Source of the DNA: Desulfobacterales bacterium
GTDB taxonomy: Bacteria > Desulfobacterota > Desulfobacteria > Desulfobacterales > DAOWNP01
Reading direction: 5' to 3'
NCBI GenBank assembly: GCA_030149595.1
Contig: JASFBI010000151.1
Location: forward strand, 1-5,579
DNA length: 5,579 nt
The notes under the pieces were generated by a model, which worked only from the letters and a program-made list of their open reading frames with translations, made no database searches and had not been told where the DNA came from. Position numbers and translations under genes: made by a program. Shown here in pieces: positions 1 through 5,523 of the stretch; position 1 is the stretch's first letter; every line of letters begins with the position of its first letter.

Positions 1-43
1 GACAAAGCTTATCACCATTACCCAGTAAACTTGCGGTTCCATT

Positions 44-1210
44 TTAGTCAATGATGGTTCTGGAATCAATTTTGGAAGATACCTGAAAGGATATCCGGGT
101 GGGGAAGTTGGCTTTAATAACGCCTGTAAGCACATCTCCAGACTGGCTCGTGGTGGCTAAAACTATATGTATTCCTGCAGCTCTCGCCATTTGGGCAAGC
201 CTGGTCAAAGCAACCTCCACTTCCTTTGATGCAACGGTCATTAAATCAGAAAGCTCATCAATAATTATAACTATATATGGAAGATGCTGTTTTAATTCAT
301 TGTCTTTCTCTGTTTTCTCTTTTGCCAGTTTTTTATTATACTGTATTATATTCCTTGCCTTATTTTCAGACAACAGCTCATATCTTTTTTCCATTTCCCG
401 AACAGCCCAGAAAAGTGCATTGGTAGCTTTTTTCATATCAACTACCACAGGTGTTATAAGATGCGGTATCCCTTCATACAAAGAGAGTTCAATGCGTTTG
501 GGATCAATCATGATCATCTTAACATCCTCGGGGCTTGATTTATATAGAAGGCTTGTAATCATTGTATTAAGACCTACACTCTTTCCCGTCCCTGTTGCCC
601 CTGCAATTAGAAGATGAGGCATTTTATCCAATTGAGCTACAACAGGTTCTCCTGAAATATCTTTACCAAGGCATACAGTTATCTTTGATCTGGATTTTAC
701 AAAATTATCAGATGTAACAATATCCTTAAAGCAGACATCCTCCCTTATCGCATTGGGAATTTCTATCCCCACAGCAGCTTTCCCTGGAATAGGTGCCACA
801 ACTCTAATGCTAAGTGCCCGCAAAGCAAGGGCAAGATCATCTGTCAGATTTAAAATTTTGCTTATTTTTACACCTGGAGCTGGTTTGTATTCAAATGTTG
901 TTATAACAGGCCCTGGCAGCACCTCTGAAACCACACCCTTTACACCAAAGTCCTTTAATTTGTTTTCAAGAAGCAGTGATATCTCCTTTAATTTATTCTC
1001 ATCTATGACATCAATAATTTTTTCAGAATCATTTAAAAAACTTATGGGAGGAAGTTTTGAAGCAGAAGCTGATTGTAAAATCTCAATATTTTCATCTATT
1101 TTTATTCTCTTTTTCTTTGAAACTTTAACAGATTTATTTATATTTTTCAGATTCTTGTTTTTTTTTATTATAAGTTTTTTTTCTGTACCACTTTTTTCTA
1201 CTGAAAACAC
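44..1210 (-). CDS. ftsK: FtsK motor domain fragment (alpha and beta parts), ends prematurely
   Basis: This is the ATPase part of FtsK. It opens with a lysine-rich linker (residues 1-50). The alpha region follows, with PGPVITTFEYKPAPGVK and IPGKAAVGIEIPN. The beta RecA-like fold has Walker A GATGTGKS at 204-211, IDPKRIELSLYEGIPHL, Walker B IIIDELSDL with D318 and E319, RLAQMARAAGIHIVLAT, and VSSKIDSRTIID at the end. The family motif ATQRPSVDV reads ATTSQSGDV here (residues 352-360). The only early start is GTG 1210, with GGC directly before it and no properly spaced ribosome binding site. No ATG occurs until just before Walker A, so independent translation looks poor. The frame is continuous with the membrane domain upstream, separated by TAA plus 8 codons that include a run of seven A. 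The stop at 46-44 removes the rest of the motor and the gamma domain. Whether any protein is made is uncertain. Confidence 0.75.
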   Translation of the reverse strand: MFSVEKSGTEKKLIIKKNKNLKNINKSVKVSKKKRIKIDENIEILQSASASKLPPISFLNDSEKIIDVIDENKLKEISLLLENKLKDFGVKGVVSEVLPGPVITTFEYKPAPGVKISKILNLTDDLALALRALSIRVVAPIPGKAAVGIEIPNAIREDVCFKDIVTSDNFVKSRSKITVCLGKDISGEPVVAQLDKMPHLLIAGATGTGKSVGLNTMITSLLYKSSPEDVKMIMIDPKRIELSLYEGIPHLITPVVVDMKKATNALFWAVREMEKRYELLSENKARNIIQYNKKLAKEKTEKDNELKQHLPYIVIIIDELSDLMTVASKEVEVALTRLAQMARAAGIHIVLATTSQSGDVLTGVIKANFPTRISFQVSSKIDSRTIID

Positions 1211-1234
1211 GCCTTTTTTTCGTTTAACAACTTG

Positions 1235-1780
1235 TTAGTAAATCAGCTTTATAAGAGATATTATTTTTTTATATGTTTTTATAAAAAAATCTATCAGGGA
1301 AAAATTTATTACCAGAATAATTCCAATAAGAAACAAAAGAATAAATATCACTACTGCACCGCAGGTATTAGTATATCTTACTATTAAATCAAAAAAAAAA
1401 ATCCCCACTGCTCCGCCTGATGAAAATTCTCTGTCAAAAATAACCACATTATATTGAGAAAAAGAGAACATACTGCCCGTGGAAAAAATAAGAAAAAAAG
1501 ACCCTAAACAGATAAATCCTTTATTATCAGGGATATGACCTCTAAAATAACGTAAGCTAAAAAAAGCAAGTAAAACAGGAATCCAGAATGCACCCAAGCC
1601 AAAGAGAATCTCTATAAAAAAATCCGCTATATATGCTCCGGCCAAACCAAAAAAATTATCTACATGCTCAATATTATTTGCACTGTCAAAGGAGAAATCA
1701 TCGGGGCAGTATGAAATAAAACTCAATAGAGTCAATAATACAAAAAAAAGCAGACAAATACCTGTAAGTTCTCTACGCAT
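1235..1780 (-). CDS. ftsK: FtsK N-terminal membrane domain fragment (181 aa)
   Basis: This is the open part of ftsK before the first internal stop. It begins MRREL, then a hydrophobic helix (about residues 7-25), then the family-typical SYCPDDFSF segment just outside the membrane. Further hydrophobic stretches lie at about 43-78, 88-108 and 122-168, consistent with the usual four-helix FtsK anchor. It ends in a positively charged run (KTYKK, then KLIY) where the cytoplasmic linker should begin. In FtsK this domain anchors the protein at the septum and contacts the division machinery. On its own it lacks the ATPase, yet an anchor of this kind could still be a stable protein. ATG 1780 is chosen because MRREL directly precedes the first helix, as in the family. 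No good Shine-Dalgarno sequence is visible in the 62-base gap after rnj. The stop at 1237-1235 is in the same frame as the downstream motor. Confidence 0.75.
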   Translation of the reverse strand: MRRELTGICLLFFVLLTLLSFISYCPDDFSFDSANNIEHVDNFFGLAGAYIADFFIEILFGLGAFWIPVLLAFFSLRYFRGHIPDNKGFICLGSFFLIFSTGSMFSFSQYNVVIFDREFSSGGAVGIFFFDLIVRYTNTCGAVVIFILLFLIGIILVINFSLIDFFIKTYKKIISLIKLIY

Positions 1781-1842
1781 ATAATAAAAACCACTGTTCT
1801 ATTTTAGATTAAAATATAGGTAACTGTTTATTGTATCTGCTA

Positions 1843-3498
1843 TTAAACTTCCATAATAAAAGGCAGTATAAGAGGTCTGCGCTTTATAGCAAAGTAAAAA
1901 TACTGTTTAAGTGCTGTTTTTAATCGTGCCCTTACATTTTCAACAAGTTCTAATATATCTCCGTCATATGCACACTCTTCAACGATTTCCAGGACAACAC
2001 ATTTCGCATCTTCTAAAAGGTGACCGGTTTCATTACAAAAAATAAATCCTTTTGAGATAATTTCAGGACCCAAAATAATAGCTCCTGTCTCTTCATCAAA
2101 TACTATGGTAACAACAACAAGCCCATCTTCAGATAAAGTCCTGCGCTCTTTTAGTACACTTCTACCGACATCACCTATGCCTTTACCATCTACCAGTATT
2201 CTGCCGCTTGTTATTTTTTCCTTTATGTCAAAAGAATTTTCATCTATACATATTACCTGGCCATTTTCAGCAACTATTATATTCTCTTCAGGAATACCAA
2301 CACTTTTTGCCAGCCTTGAATGAAGAATAAGATGTCTGTACTCTCCATGAACAGGCATAAAAAACTTTGGTCTGGTAAGATTTATCATTAATTTCAACTC
2401 TTCCTGAAAAGCATGCCCTGAAACATGAATATCTGAAATTTTTTCATATATAACCTCTGCTCCAAGTTTATATAATTTATTAATTACCTTGGTTATAGCC
2501 TTTTCATTGCCAGGTATAAATTTTGATGACAAAATAACCGTATCACCCTGCTTTATTTTAACCTGTTTATGATGCCCCGATGACATTCGTGCCAAAGCAG
2601 ACATTGGTTCCCCCTGACTTCCCGTTGTTACAATTAAAATATCTTTATCAGAGAAATCATTTACCTGACTTAAATTTATTTCCATATCATGGGGAATATT
2701 GAGATAAGATAATTTTTTTGCTATATCAACACTCACTAAAATACTTCTGCCATTAAATAATATTTTGCACTTTTTATCCCTGGCAATATTGACAATTTGT
2801 TGAATTCTGCTGATATTTGATGCAAAAAGAGCAATAATTACCCGACCAGAACTATTAAATATGATTTTTTTAAGAGTTTCTCCCACAGCCTGATCTGAAA
2901 GTGTATACCCTTCTTTTTCAACATTTGTTGAATCAGATAACAGGGCAAGGACACCCTTTTCTCCATAATAAGCAAACCTTCTGACATCTGTTACCATTCC
3001 ATCGGCAGCACTGTGGTTTATTTTAAAATCTCCGGTATGTATAACATAACCCACAGGTGTTTTAACAGCAAGCCCAACACCATCTATAACACTGTGGCTT
3101 ACCCTTATAAATTCAATTTCAAAGTGACCTATTTTTAATTTTTCCCTGGGAGCTATTTCATGTAATTTAACCTTTTTTATTAGACCAAACTCTTCTAATT
3201 TGTGCTTTACAAGGGCAAGGGTAAACGGCGTTCCAAAAACAGGAGCATTAATCTCCTTTAACAAATAGGGAAGTGCTCCTATATGATCCTCGTGAGCATG
3301 GGTAAGCACTATGCCTGAAATCTTTTTATACCTCTTTTTAACATAATCAAAATTAGGTATAACTATATCAACTCCCAGCATATAATCTTCTGGAAACATC
3401 AGGCCACAGTCTATAATAAACATGGTTTCATCATATTCAAAAACCATCATATTAAGACCTATCTCCCCCAGCCCTCCAAGTGGAATAATTTTAAGCAT
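1843..3498 (-). CDS. rnj: Ribonuclease J (metallo-beta-lactamase / beta-CASP family)
   Basis: RNase J is a zinc-dependent cytoplasmic enzyme with 5'-to-3' exonuclease and endonuclease activity, used in RNA maturation and mRNA decay. The protein starts MLKIIPLGGLGEIGLN, the typical opening. It carries the metal-binding signature HAHEDH (H67, H69, D71, H72), then SHSV (H135) and HTGDF (D157). The beta-CASP region follows (STNVEKEGYTLS, then LFASNISRIQQ), then GSQGEPMSALARM, and PVHGEYRHL with H384. It ends RRPLILPFIMEV, the usual C-terminus, so the TAA at 1845-1843 is a true stop. Its 551 residues match the family length (about 555). I prefer ATG 3498 over the in-frame TTG at 3525, because the nine extra residues precede the conserved start. 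The start overlaps the acyltransferase stop by 8 bases, which suggests translational coupling; a weak AAGAG lies upstream. The gene looks intact, in contrast to ftsK downstream. Confidence 0.96.
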   Translation of the reverse strand: MLKIIPLGGLGEIGLNMMVFEYDETMFIIDCGLMFPEDYMLGVDIVIPNFDYVKKRYKKISGIVLTHAHEDHIGALPYLLKEINAPVFGTPFTLALVKHKLEEFGLIKKVKLHEIAPREKLKIGHFEIEFIRVSHSVIDGVGLAVKTPVGYVIHTGDFKINHSAADGMVTDVRRFAYYGEKGVLALLSDSTNVEKEGYTLSDQAVGETLKKIIFNSSGRVIIALFASNISRIQQIVNIARDKKCKILFNGRSILVSVDIAKKLSYLNIPHDMEINLSQVNDFSDKDILIVTTGSQGEPMSALARMSSGHHKQVKIKQGDTVILSSKFIPGNEKAITKVINKLYKLGAEVIYEKISDIHVSGHAFQEELKLMINLTRPKFFMPVHGEYRHLILHSRLAKSVGIPEENIIVAENGQVICIDENSFDIKEKITSGRILVDGKGIGDVGRSVLKERRTLSEDGLVVVTIVFDEETGAIILGPEIISKGFIFCNETGHLLEDAKCVVLEIVEECAYDGDILELVENVRARLKTALKQYFYFAIKRRPLILPFIMEV

Positions 3499-4222
3499 TT
3501 GAAAATTCTCTTTTTCTTTTATCAAAAGATTTACAAATAATATCTTTTATCACAGACATAAGTTCGTTTTTATTTTTTATTCCAAGCTCATCAATATAAA
3601 CAGGTTTCTTTATTTCAACAACAACCTTGCTTGATATAATTTTTTTGCTGTTTTTGGGCATAATAGATCTTGAACCATGAATGACTACAGGAACTATCGG
3701 CACTTTTGAACGCATGGCCAAAACGGCTACTCCACCTTTAAATTCCTGAATATCACCATCTAAGCTTCTGGTTCCTTCAGGAAAAATAAAAAGAGAACGT
3801 TTTACCTCTTTTAACATTTTTACACCCTGTTTTAAGCTTAAAAAAGCAGCTTTCATATTAGTACGTTCAACACGTATATATCCTATGAGGTTTAATGTTC
3901 GGCCAAACAAGGGAAGTTTAAAAAGTTCAGCCTTTATAAGCCATCTATACTGTAACGGCAATGCTGTAAGCAAAATAGGTATATCAAAATTACTCTGATG
4001 GTTTGCCATATAAATATATGGACCTTTTTTTTCATCTATATTAAAACGGCCTGTAACTTTGATGGATAATCCAGCATAAGTGGTTATTAACTTTCCAAGA
4101 AGACAGTTAACTTTATGAGGAAAATCACCTTTTTTTGAAAAAGGACTGGTTATAATAATTATAATACAAGACAAAATTATAGTTGGAACTGTACACATAA
4201 CCACAAAAACTGTTCTAAACAT
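3491..4222 (-). CDS. plsC: 1-acyl-sn-glycerol-3-phosphate acyltransferase (PlsC family)
   Basis: This enzyme family transfers an acyl chain to lysophosphatidic acid, giving phosphatidic acid, the precursor of membrane phospholipids, at the inner face of the cytoplasmic membrane. The 243-residue protein has an N-terminal hydrophobic helix (about 5-25). The acyltransferase blocks follow in order: NHQSNFD with catalytic H75 and D80; ELFKLPLFGRTLNLIGYIRVER (99-120); FPEGTRS (147-153), the glycerol-phosphate binding motif; and VPIVPVVIHGS. All expected key residues are present and the length is normal. ATG 4222 is supported by a GAGGT ribosome binding site about 10 bases upstream. It follows the small hypothetical gene after 37 bases and overlaps rnj by 8 bases, so one transcript is likely. 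Substrate preference cannot be read from sequence. Relatives in this superfamily act on other lyso-lipids, so the symbol is a family-level assignment. Confidence 0.93.
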   Translation of the reverse strand: MFRTVFVVMCTVPTIILSCIIIIITSPFSKKGDFPHKVNCLLGKLITTYAGLSIKVTGRFNIDEKKGPYIYMANHQSNFDIPILLTALPLQYRWLIKAELFKLPLFGRTLNLIGYIRVERTNMKAAFLSLKQGVKMLKEVKRSLFIFPEGTRSLDGDIQEFKGGVAVLAMRSKVPIVPVVIHGSRSIMPKNSKKIISSKVVVEIKKPVYIDELGIKNKNELMSVIKDIICKSFDKRKREFSNA

Positions 4223-4231
4223 AATAAAATA

Positions 4232-4236
4232 ACCTC
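4232..4236 (-). promoter_or_regulatory. Ribosome binding site of the plsC-like gene
   Basis: The minus strand reads GAGGT here, with about 9 bases to the ATG at 4222. It is the best Shine-Dalgarno match in front of any gene in the window and fixes the acyltransferase start. The other genes have weak or poorly spaced sites. Confidence 0.7.
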
Positions 4237-4259
4237 AGACAATAATGCTTTTTAAAAAT

Positions 4260-4592
4260 TCAAACAGAGATATTCAGTTTTAACAAAATTAAATCAAGAT
4301 ATTCAATAATCCAGTCATACTGCTGTTTTGTGGCATAACCAATACATGAACACCTCATGACTTTTTCAGATCTTACAAGCAGTTCACAAGACAGATAATT
4401 TTTTTCTATATTTACAGCAAAATAATACGATTGACATTCCACATGTTCTTTCTGTAGATCTGTTAAAATACCATCTGGAAGAAAAACCCAGTAAATTACA
4501 TCTATATTAGACTGTTTACTATTTGCCTTAAAATAATTTTTAATTTTTTCAAAATCATTGTGTCGTAGTTCATCAATTACATACTGTTTCAT
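4260..4592 (-). CDS. Conserved hypothetical protein, 110 aa, cysteine-containing
   Basis: I do not know a function. The protein begins MKQYVIDELRHNDFEKIKNYF and resembles small uncharacterised proteins I associate with Desulfobacterota genomes (from memory, unverified). It has no signal peptide or membrane helix, so it should be cytoplasmic. The most notable feature is a set of potential metal-ligand or redox residues: HVEC (H50, C53), SCELL (C69) and RCSC (C81, C83), with an aromatic-rich strand YYFAV between the first two groups. The frame is also open from an ATG at 4625. I chose ATG 4592 because the upstream 11 residues (SIKFYRKFKL type) look like read-through of leader sequence and MKQYVIDELR fits the family start as I recall it. 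A GGA lies about 11 bases before it. It ends in TGA, 37 bases before plsC, and begins 41 bases after the lipoprotein gene, so all three probably share a transcript. Confidence 0.8.
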   Translation of the reverse strand: MKQYVIDELRHNDFEKIKNYFKANSKQSNIDVIYWVFLPDGILTDLQKEHVECQSYYFAVNIEKNYLSCELLVRSEKVMRCSCIGYATKQQYDWIIEYLDLILLKLNISV

Positions 4593-4633
4593 TAATTTAA
4601 ATTTCCGGTAAAATTTTATTGACATCAGGGTCT

Positions 4634-5233
4634 CTATTCCAGCCGTTTTTTTTCAAAGCGAATGTCAATACGTTTTAATTTTTCAATTATCTCTTTCTTA
4701 AGTATAATATCTACAGTTAACTCTCTGTTTTTTTCCTTTAAAAACTTAATTTTTTCATTTAAAGATGCAATATCATTTTTTTTATCTATTAACCTTTGTT
4801 TAACTCCCTTCTGCTTTTTTCCGAGTTTTAATTTATTACATTTTATTTTTAATTTATTTATATACAATAAAAGAGATGAAAAATGTTTTATTTCATCAGT
4901 TTGCTTATTATATGGTTTTCTTTTTCCATATTTTTCTATATTTTTCAATGCAAGTTTATAATCAGGAGAAGTGTTTTTGTAATGGGAATACAAAATTGCA
5001 AGCTTTAGATGTATATCTGCTTTTACATCAGATATAACAGTTTTTTTTAAACAGCTATGCTGTTTTACTATCTCCTTTTGGATGTCAGTTGTTGAAACTG
5101 ATGGATAAATAACTTTTTTAGAGCAATTGTTAACTCCAGCTCCTATACAGCCAGAATTAATAATCACTATCATCAACATAAAAAAAGCAGAAAGTTTCTT
5201 TATATAATTATTATACTCTTTTATTCTTTTCAT
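4634..5233 (-). CDS. Putative lipoprotein with TPR-like and coiled-coil segments, 199 aa
   Basis: I do not recognise a named family. The N-terminus has a basic region (MKRIKEYNNYIKK), a hydrophobic stretch (LSAFFMLMIVIINSG, about 14-28) and Cys29, which reads as a lipoprotein signal peptide. The lipobox NSGC is imperfect because N sits at -3, where L, V or I is usual. Residues 72-102 (ADIHLKLAILYSHYK, then ALKNIEKY) resemble a single TPR helix pair. From about 120 to the end the protein is lysine-rich and heptad-like, suggesting a coiled coil that ends in IDIRFEKKRLE. That layout recalls lipoproteins encoded beside sensor-kinase/response-regulator pairs (YfhG/QseG type). This is a weak analogy, and no kinase is visible here. 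The frame opens at GTG 5236, overlapping ATG 5233; ATG is preferred. The product would sit in the periplasm anchored to a membrane. It is the first gene of the leftward run and ends with TAG. Confidence 0.72.
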   Translation of the reverse strand: MKRIKEYNNYIKKLSAFFMLMIVIINSGCIGAGVNNCSKKVIYPSVSTTDIQKEIVKQHSCLKKTVISDVKADIHLKLAILYSHYKNTSPDYKLALKNIEKYGKRKPYNKQTDEIKHFSSLLLYINKLKIKCNKLKLGKKQKGVKQRLIDKKNDIASLNEKIKFLKEKNRELTVDIILKKEIIEKLKRIDIRFEKKRLE

Positions 5234-5270
5234 CACTTTTTATAAAAATATATTATTTCAACTTTTTATA

Positions 5271-5315
5271 TGAAAGTTCGTCCAAATGATTAGAATCATT
5301 GAGCTTTCATTTTTT
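5271..5315 (+). terminator. Long hairpin followed by a T-run, terminator-like on the plus strand
   Basis: The outer arms TGAAAGTTC (5271-5279) and GAGCTTTCA (5301-5309) pair with one G-U. The inner arms AATGATT (5285-5291) and AATCATT (5294-5300) pair perfectly around the dinucleotide AG. Four to five bases bulge on the left side. Six T follow at 5310-5315. On the plus strand this is the shape of a Rho-independent terminator, though the stem is A+T-rich. No plus-strand gene lies to its left, so it would end an antisense transcript. It could instead act as a folded leader in the minus-strand mRNA of the lipoprotein gene. Confidence 0.4.
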
Positions 5316-5396
5316 GTTATGGCCGATAAAGAATAACCATGCTCCGGCCATGCCGGTTATATAGATAGCGTCTCCCTCAAGCACGGCTGAAACCAA
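5307..5396 (-). other. Possible small hydrophobic ORF or gene remnant (29 codons)
   Basis: In this frame the minus strand encodes LVSAVLEGDAIYITGMAG, then AWLFFIGHNKK, then TGA. The sequence looks like a plausible membrane helix with a basic tail. It sits in a patch much richer in G+C than its surroundings. The possible starts are TTG 5396, GTG 5384 and ATG 5351; none has a well-spaced ribosome binding site. Upstream the frame is closed by a TAG at 5411-5409 inside the first tandem repeat. It may be the surviving C-terminal end of a disrupted gene, a short membrane peptide, or a chance reading of a structured RNA. No homologue is recognised. Confidence 0.25.
5344..5356. repeat. Short perfect inverted repeat in the G+C-rich patch
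   Basis: CCGGC (5344-5348) and GCCGG (5352-5356) flank CAT and form a strong five-pair stem. In the minus-strand RNA, AGCCGUGCU (from 5388 to 5380) can also pair over nine positions, two of them G-U, with AGCAUGGUU (from 5343 to 5335). That longer stem would enclose the hairpin. The pairing is what I see; a function as a structured RNA is inference. Confidence 0.45.
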
Positions 5397-5397
5397 T

Positions 5398-5466
5398 CCT
5401 ATAAGTAACTAAATAATAAACCTATAAGTAATTAAATAATAAACCTATAAGTAATTAAATAATAAA
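5398..5466. repeat. Three tandem copies of a 23-bp A+T-rich repeat
   Basis: The copies are 5398-5420, 5421-5443 and 5444-5466. Each begins CCTATAAGTAA and ends AAATAATAAA. Copies two and three are identical, and copy one differs by a single C for T at 5409. The array borders the G+C-rich patch directly on its left. The unit length of about two helical turns would suit repeated protein binding, but replication slippage explains it equally well. Stops in several frames rule out a coding repeat. Confidence 0.95.
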
Positions 5467-5476
5467 ATTGATAAAT

Positions 5477-5503
5477 TTGTTCCCCACAATATTTTAGTAT
5501 AAT
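5477..5503 (+). promoter_or_regulatory. Possible rightward promoter
   Basis: The plus strand has TTGTTC (5477-5482) and a perfect TATAAT (5498-5503), with a slightly short 15-base spacer. It would fire out of the right edge, so no target gene is visible. Its -10 box overlaps the -10 box of the possible leftward promoter, so the two could not be occupied at once. The evidence is the box match alone. Confidence 0.22.
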
Positions 5504-5523
5504 ATATATATAGTGTTAAACAA
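5496..5523 (-). promoter_or_regulatory. Possible leftward promoter for the gene run
   Basis: Read on the minus strand, TTGTTT (5523-5518) and TATACT (5501-5496) are separated by 16 bases and resemble sigma-70 -35 and -10 boxes. Transcription would begin near 5489 and give a leader of about 250 bases that includes the tandem repeats and both hairpins before the lipoprotein gene. In DNA this A+T-rich such matches arise often by chance, so support is weak. Confidence 0.3.

Larger units (their letters stand above)
1..1780 (-). pseudogene. ftsK: ftsK DNA translocase, interrupted by two in-frame TAA codons and cut by the window edge
   Basis: FtsK/SpoIIIE is a septal membrane protein whose hexameric ATPase motor pumps chromosomal DNA at division. 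Seen: one reading frame runs from an ATG at 1780 to the left edge. It encodes a membrane domain, a short lysine-rich linker and the motor, with no frameshift, but TAA codons stand at 1237-1235 and 46-44. Past the second stop the frame continues as NGTASLLGNGDKLC, matching the family pattern that follows SRTILD (roughly xNGAExLLGxGDMLF). The stop therefore replaces an internal residue rather than ending the gene. The motif ATQRPSVD reads ATTSQSGD. The last part of the motor and the DNA-reading gamma domain would lie outside the window. The gene starts 62 bases after rnj in the same direction, with no clear ribosome binding site. Two stops plus damage to conserved motifs favour a pseudogene. Sequence errors, or a genuinely split protein, are the alternatives. 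The identity as FtsK is secure; its being non-functional is an inference. Confidence 0.7.

Noticed and set aside
44..1237. Reassignment of TAA to a sense codon such as glutamine, suggested by two in-frame TAA codons in ftsK.
   Set aside because: RNase J ends with TAA exactly after the family-typical IMEV terminus, and plsC also ends with TAA at a sensible length. TAA is therefore a stop here.
99..1238. Plus-strand open frames at 99-617 and 753-1238.
   Set aside because: They are opposite-strand shadows of the well-supported FtsK motor and have no domain features of their own.
2105..2323. A 72-codon plus-strand frame inside rnj.
   Set aside because: It lies wholly opposite a conserved RNase J region and shows no start signal or protein family.
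3499..3525. A longer RNase J starting at TTG 3525.
   Set aside because: The family begins at MLKIIPLGGLGEIG. The nine extra residues are unconserved, and ATG 3498 is the better codon.
4662..4961. A 99-codon plus-strand frame rich in F, S and L.
   Set aside because: It is the reverse reading of the lysine-rich coiled coil of the putative lipoprotein. The hydrophobicity follows from A+T-rich lysine codons.
5320..5400. A cyclic-di-GMP or other known riboswitch in the G+C-rich patch.
   Set aside because: The hairpins are present, but I could not match the conserved core of any riboswitch class I know.
5398..5503. A replication origin with iterons, suggested by tandem repeats in A+T-rich DNA.
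   Set aside because: No replication initiator gene or convincing DnaA-box cluster is visible, and the neighbouring genes are chromosomal housekeeping genes.
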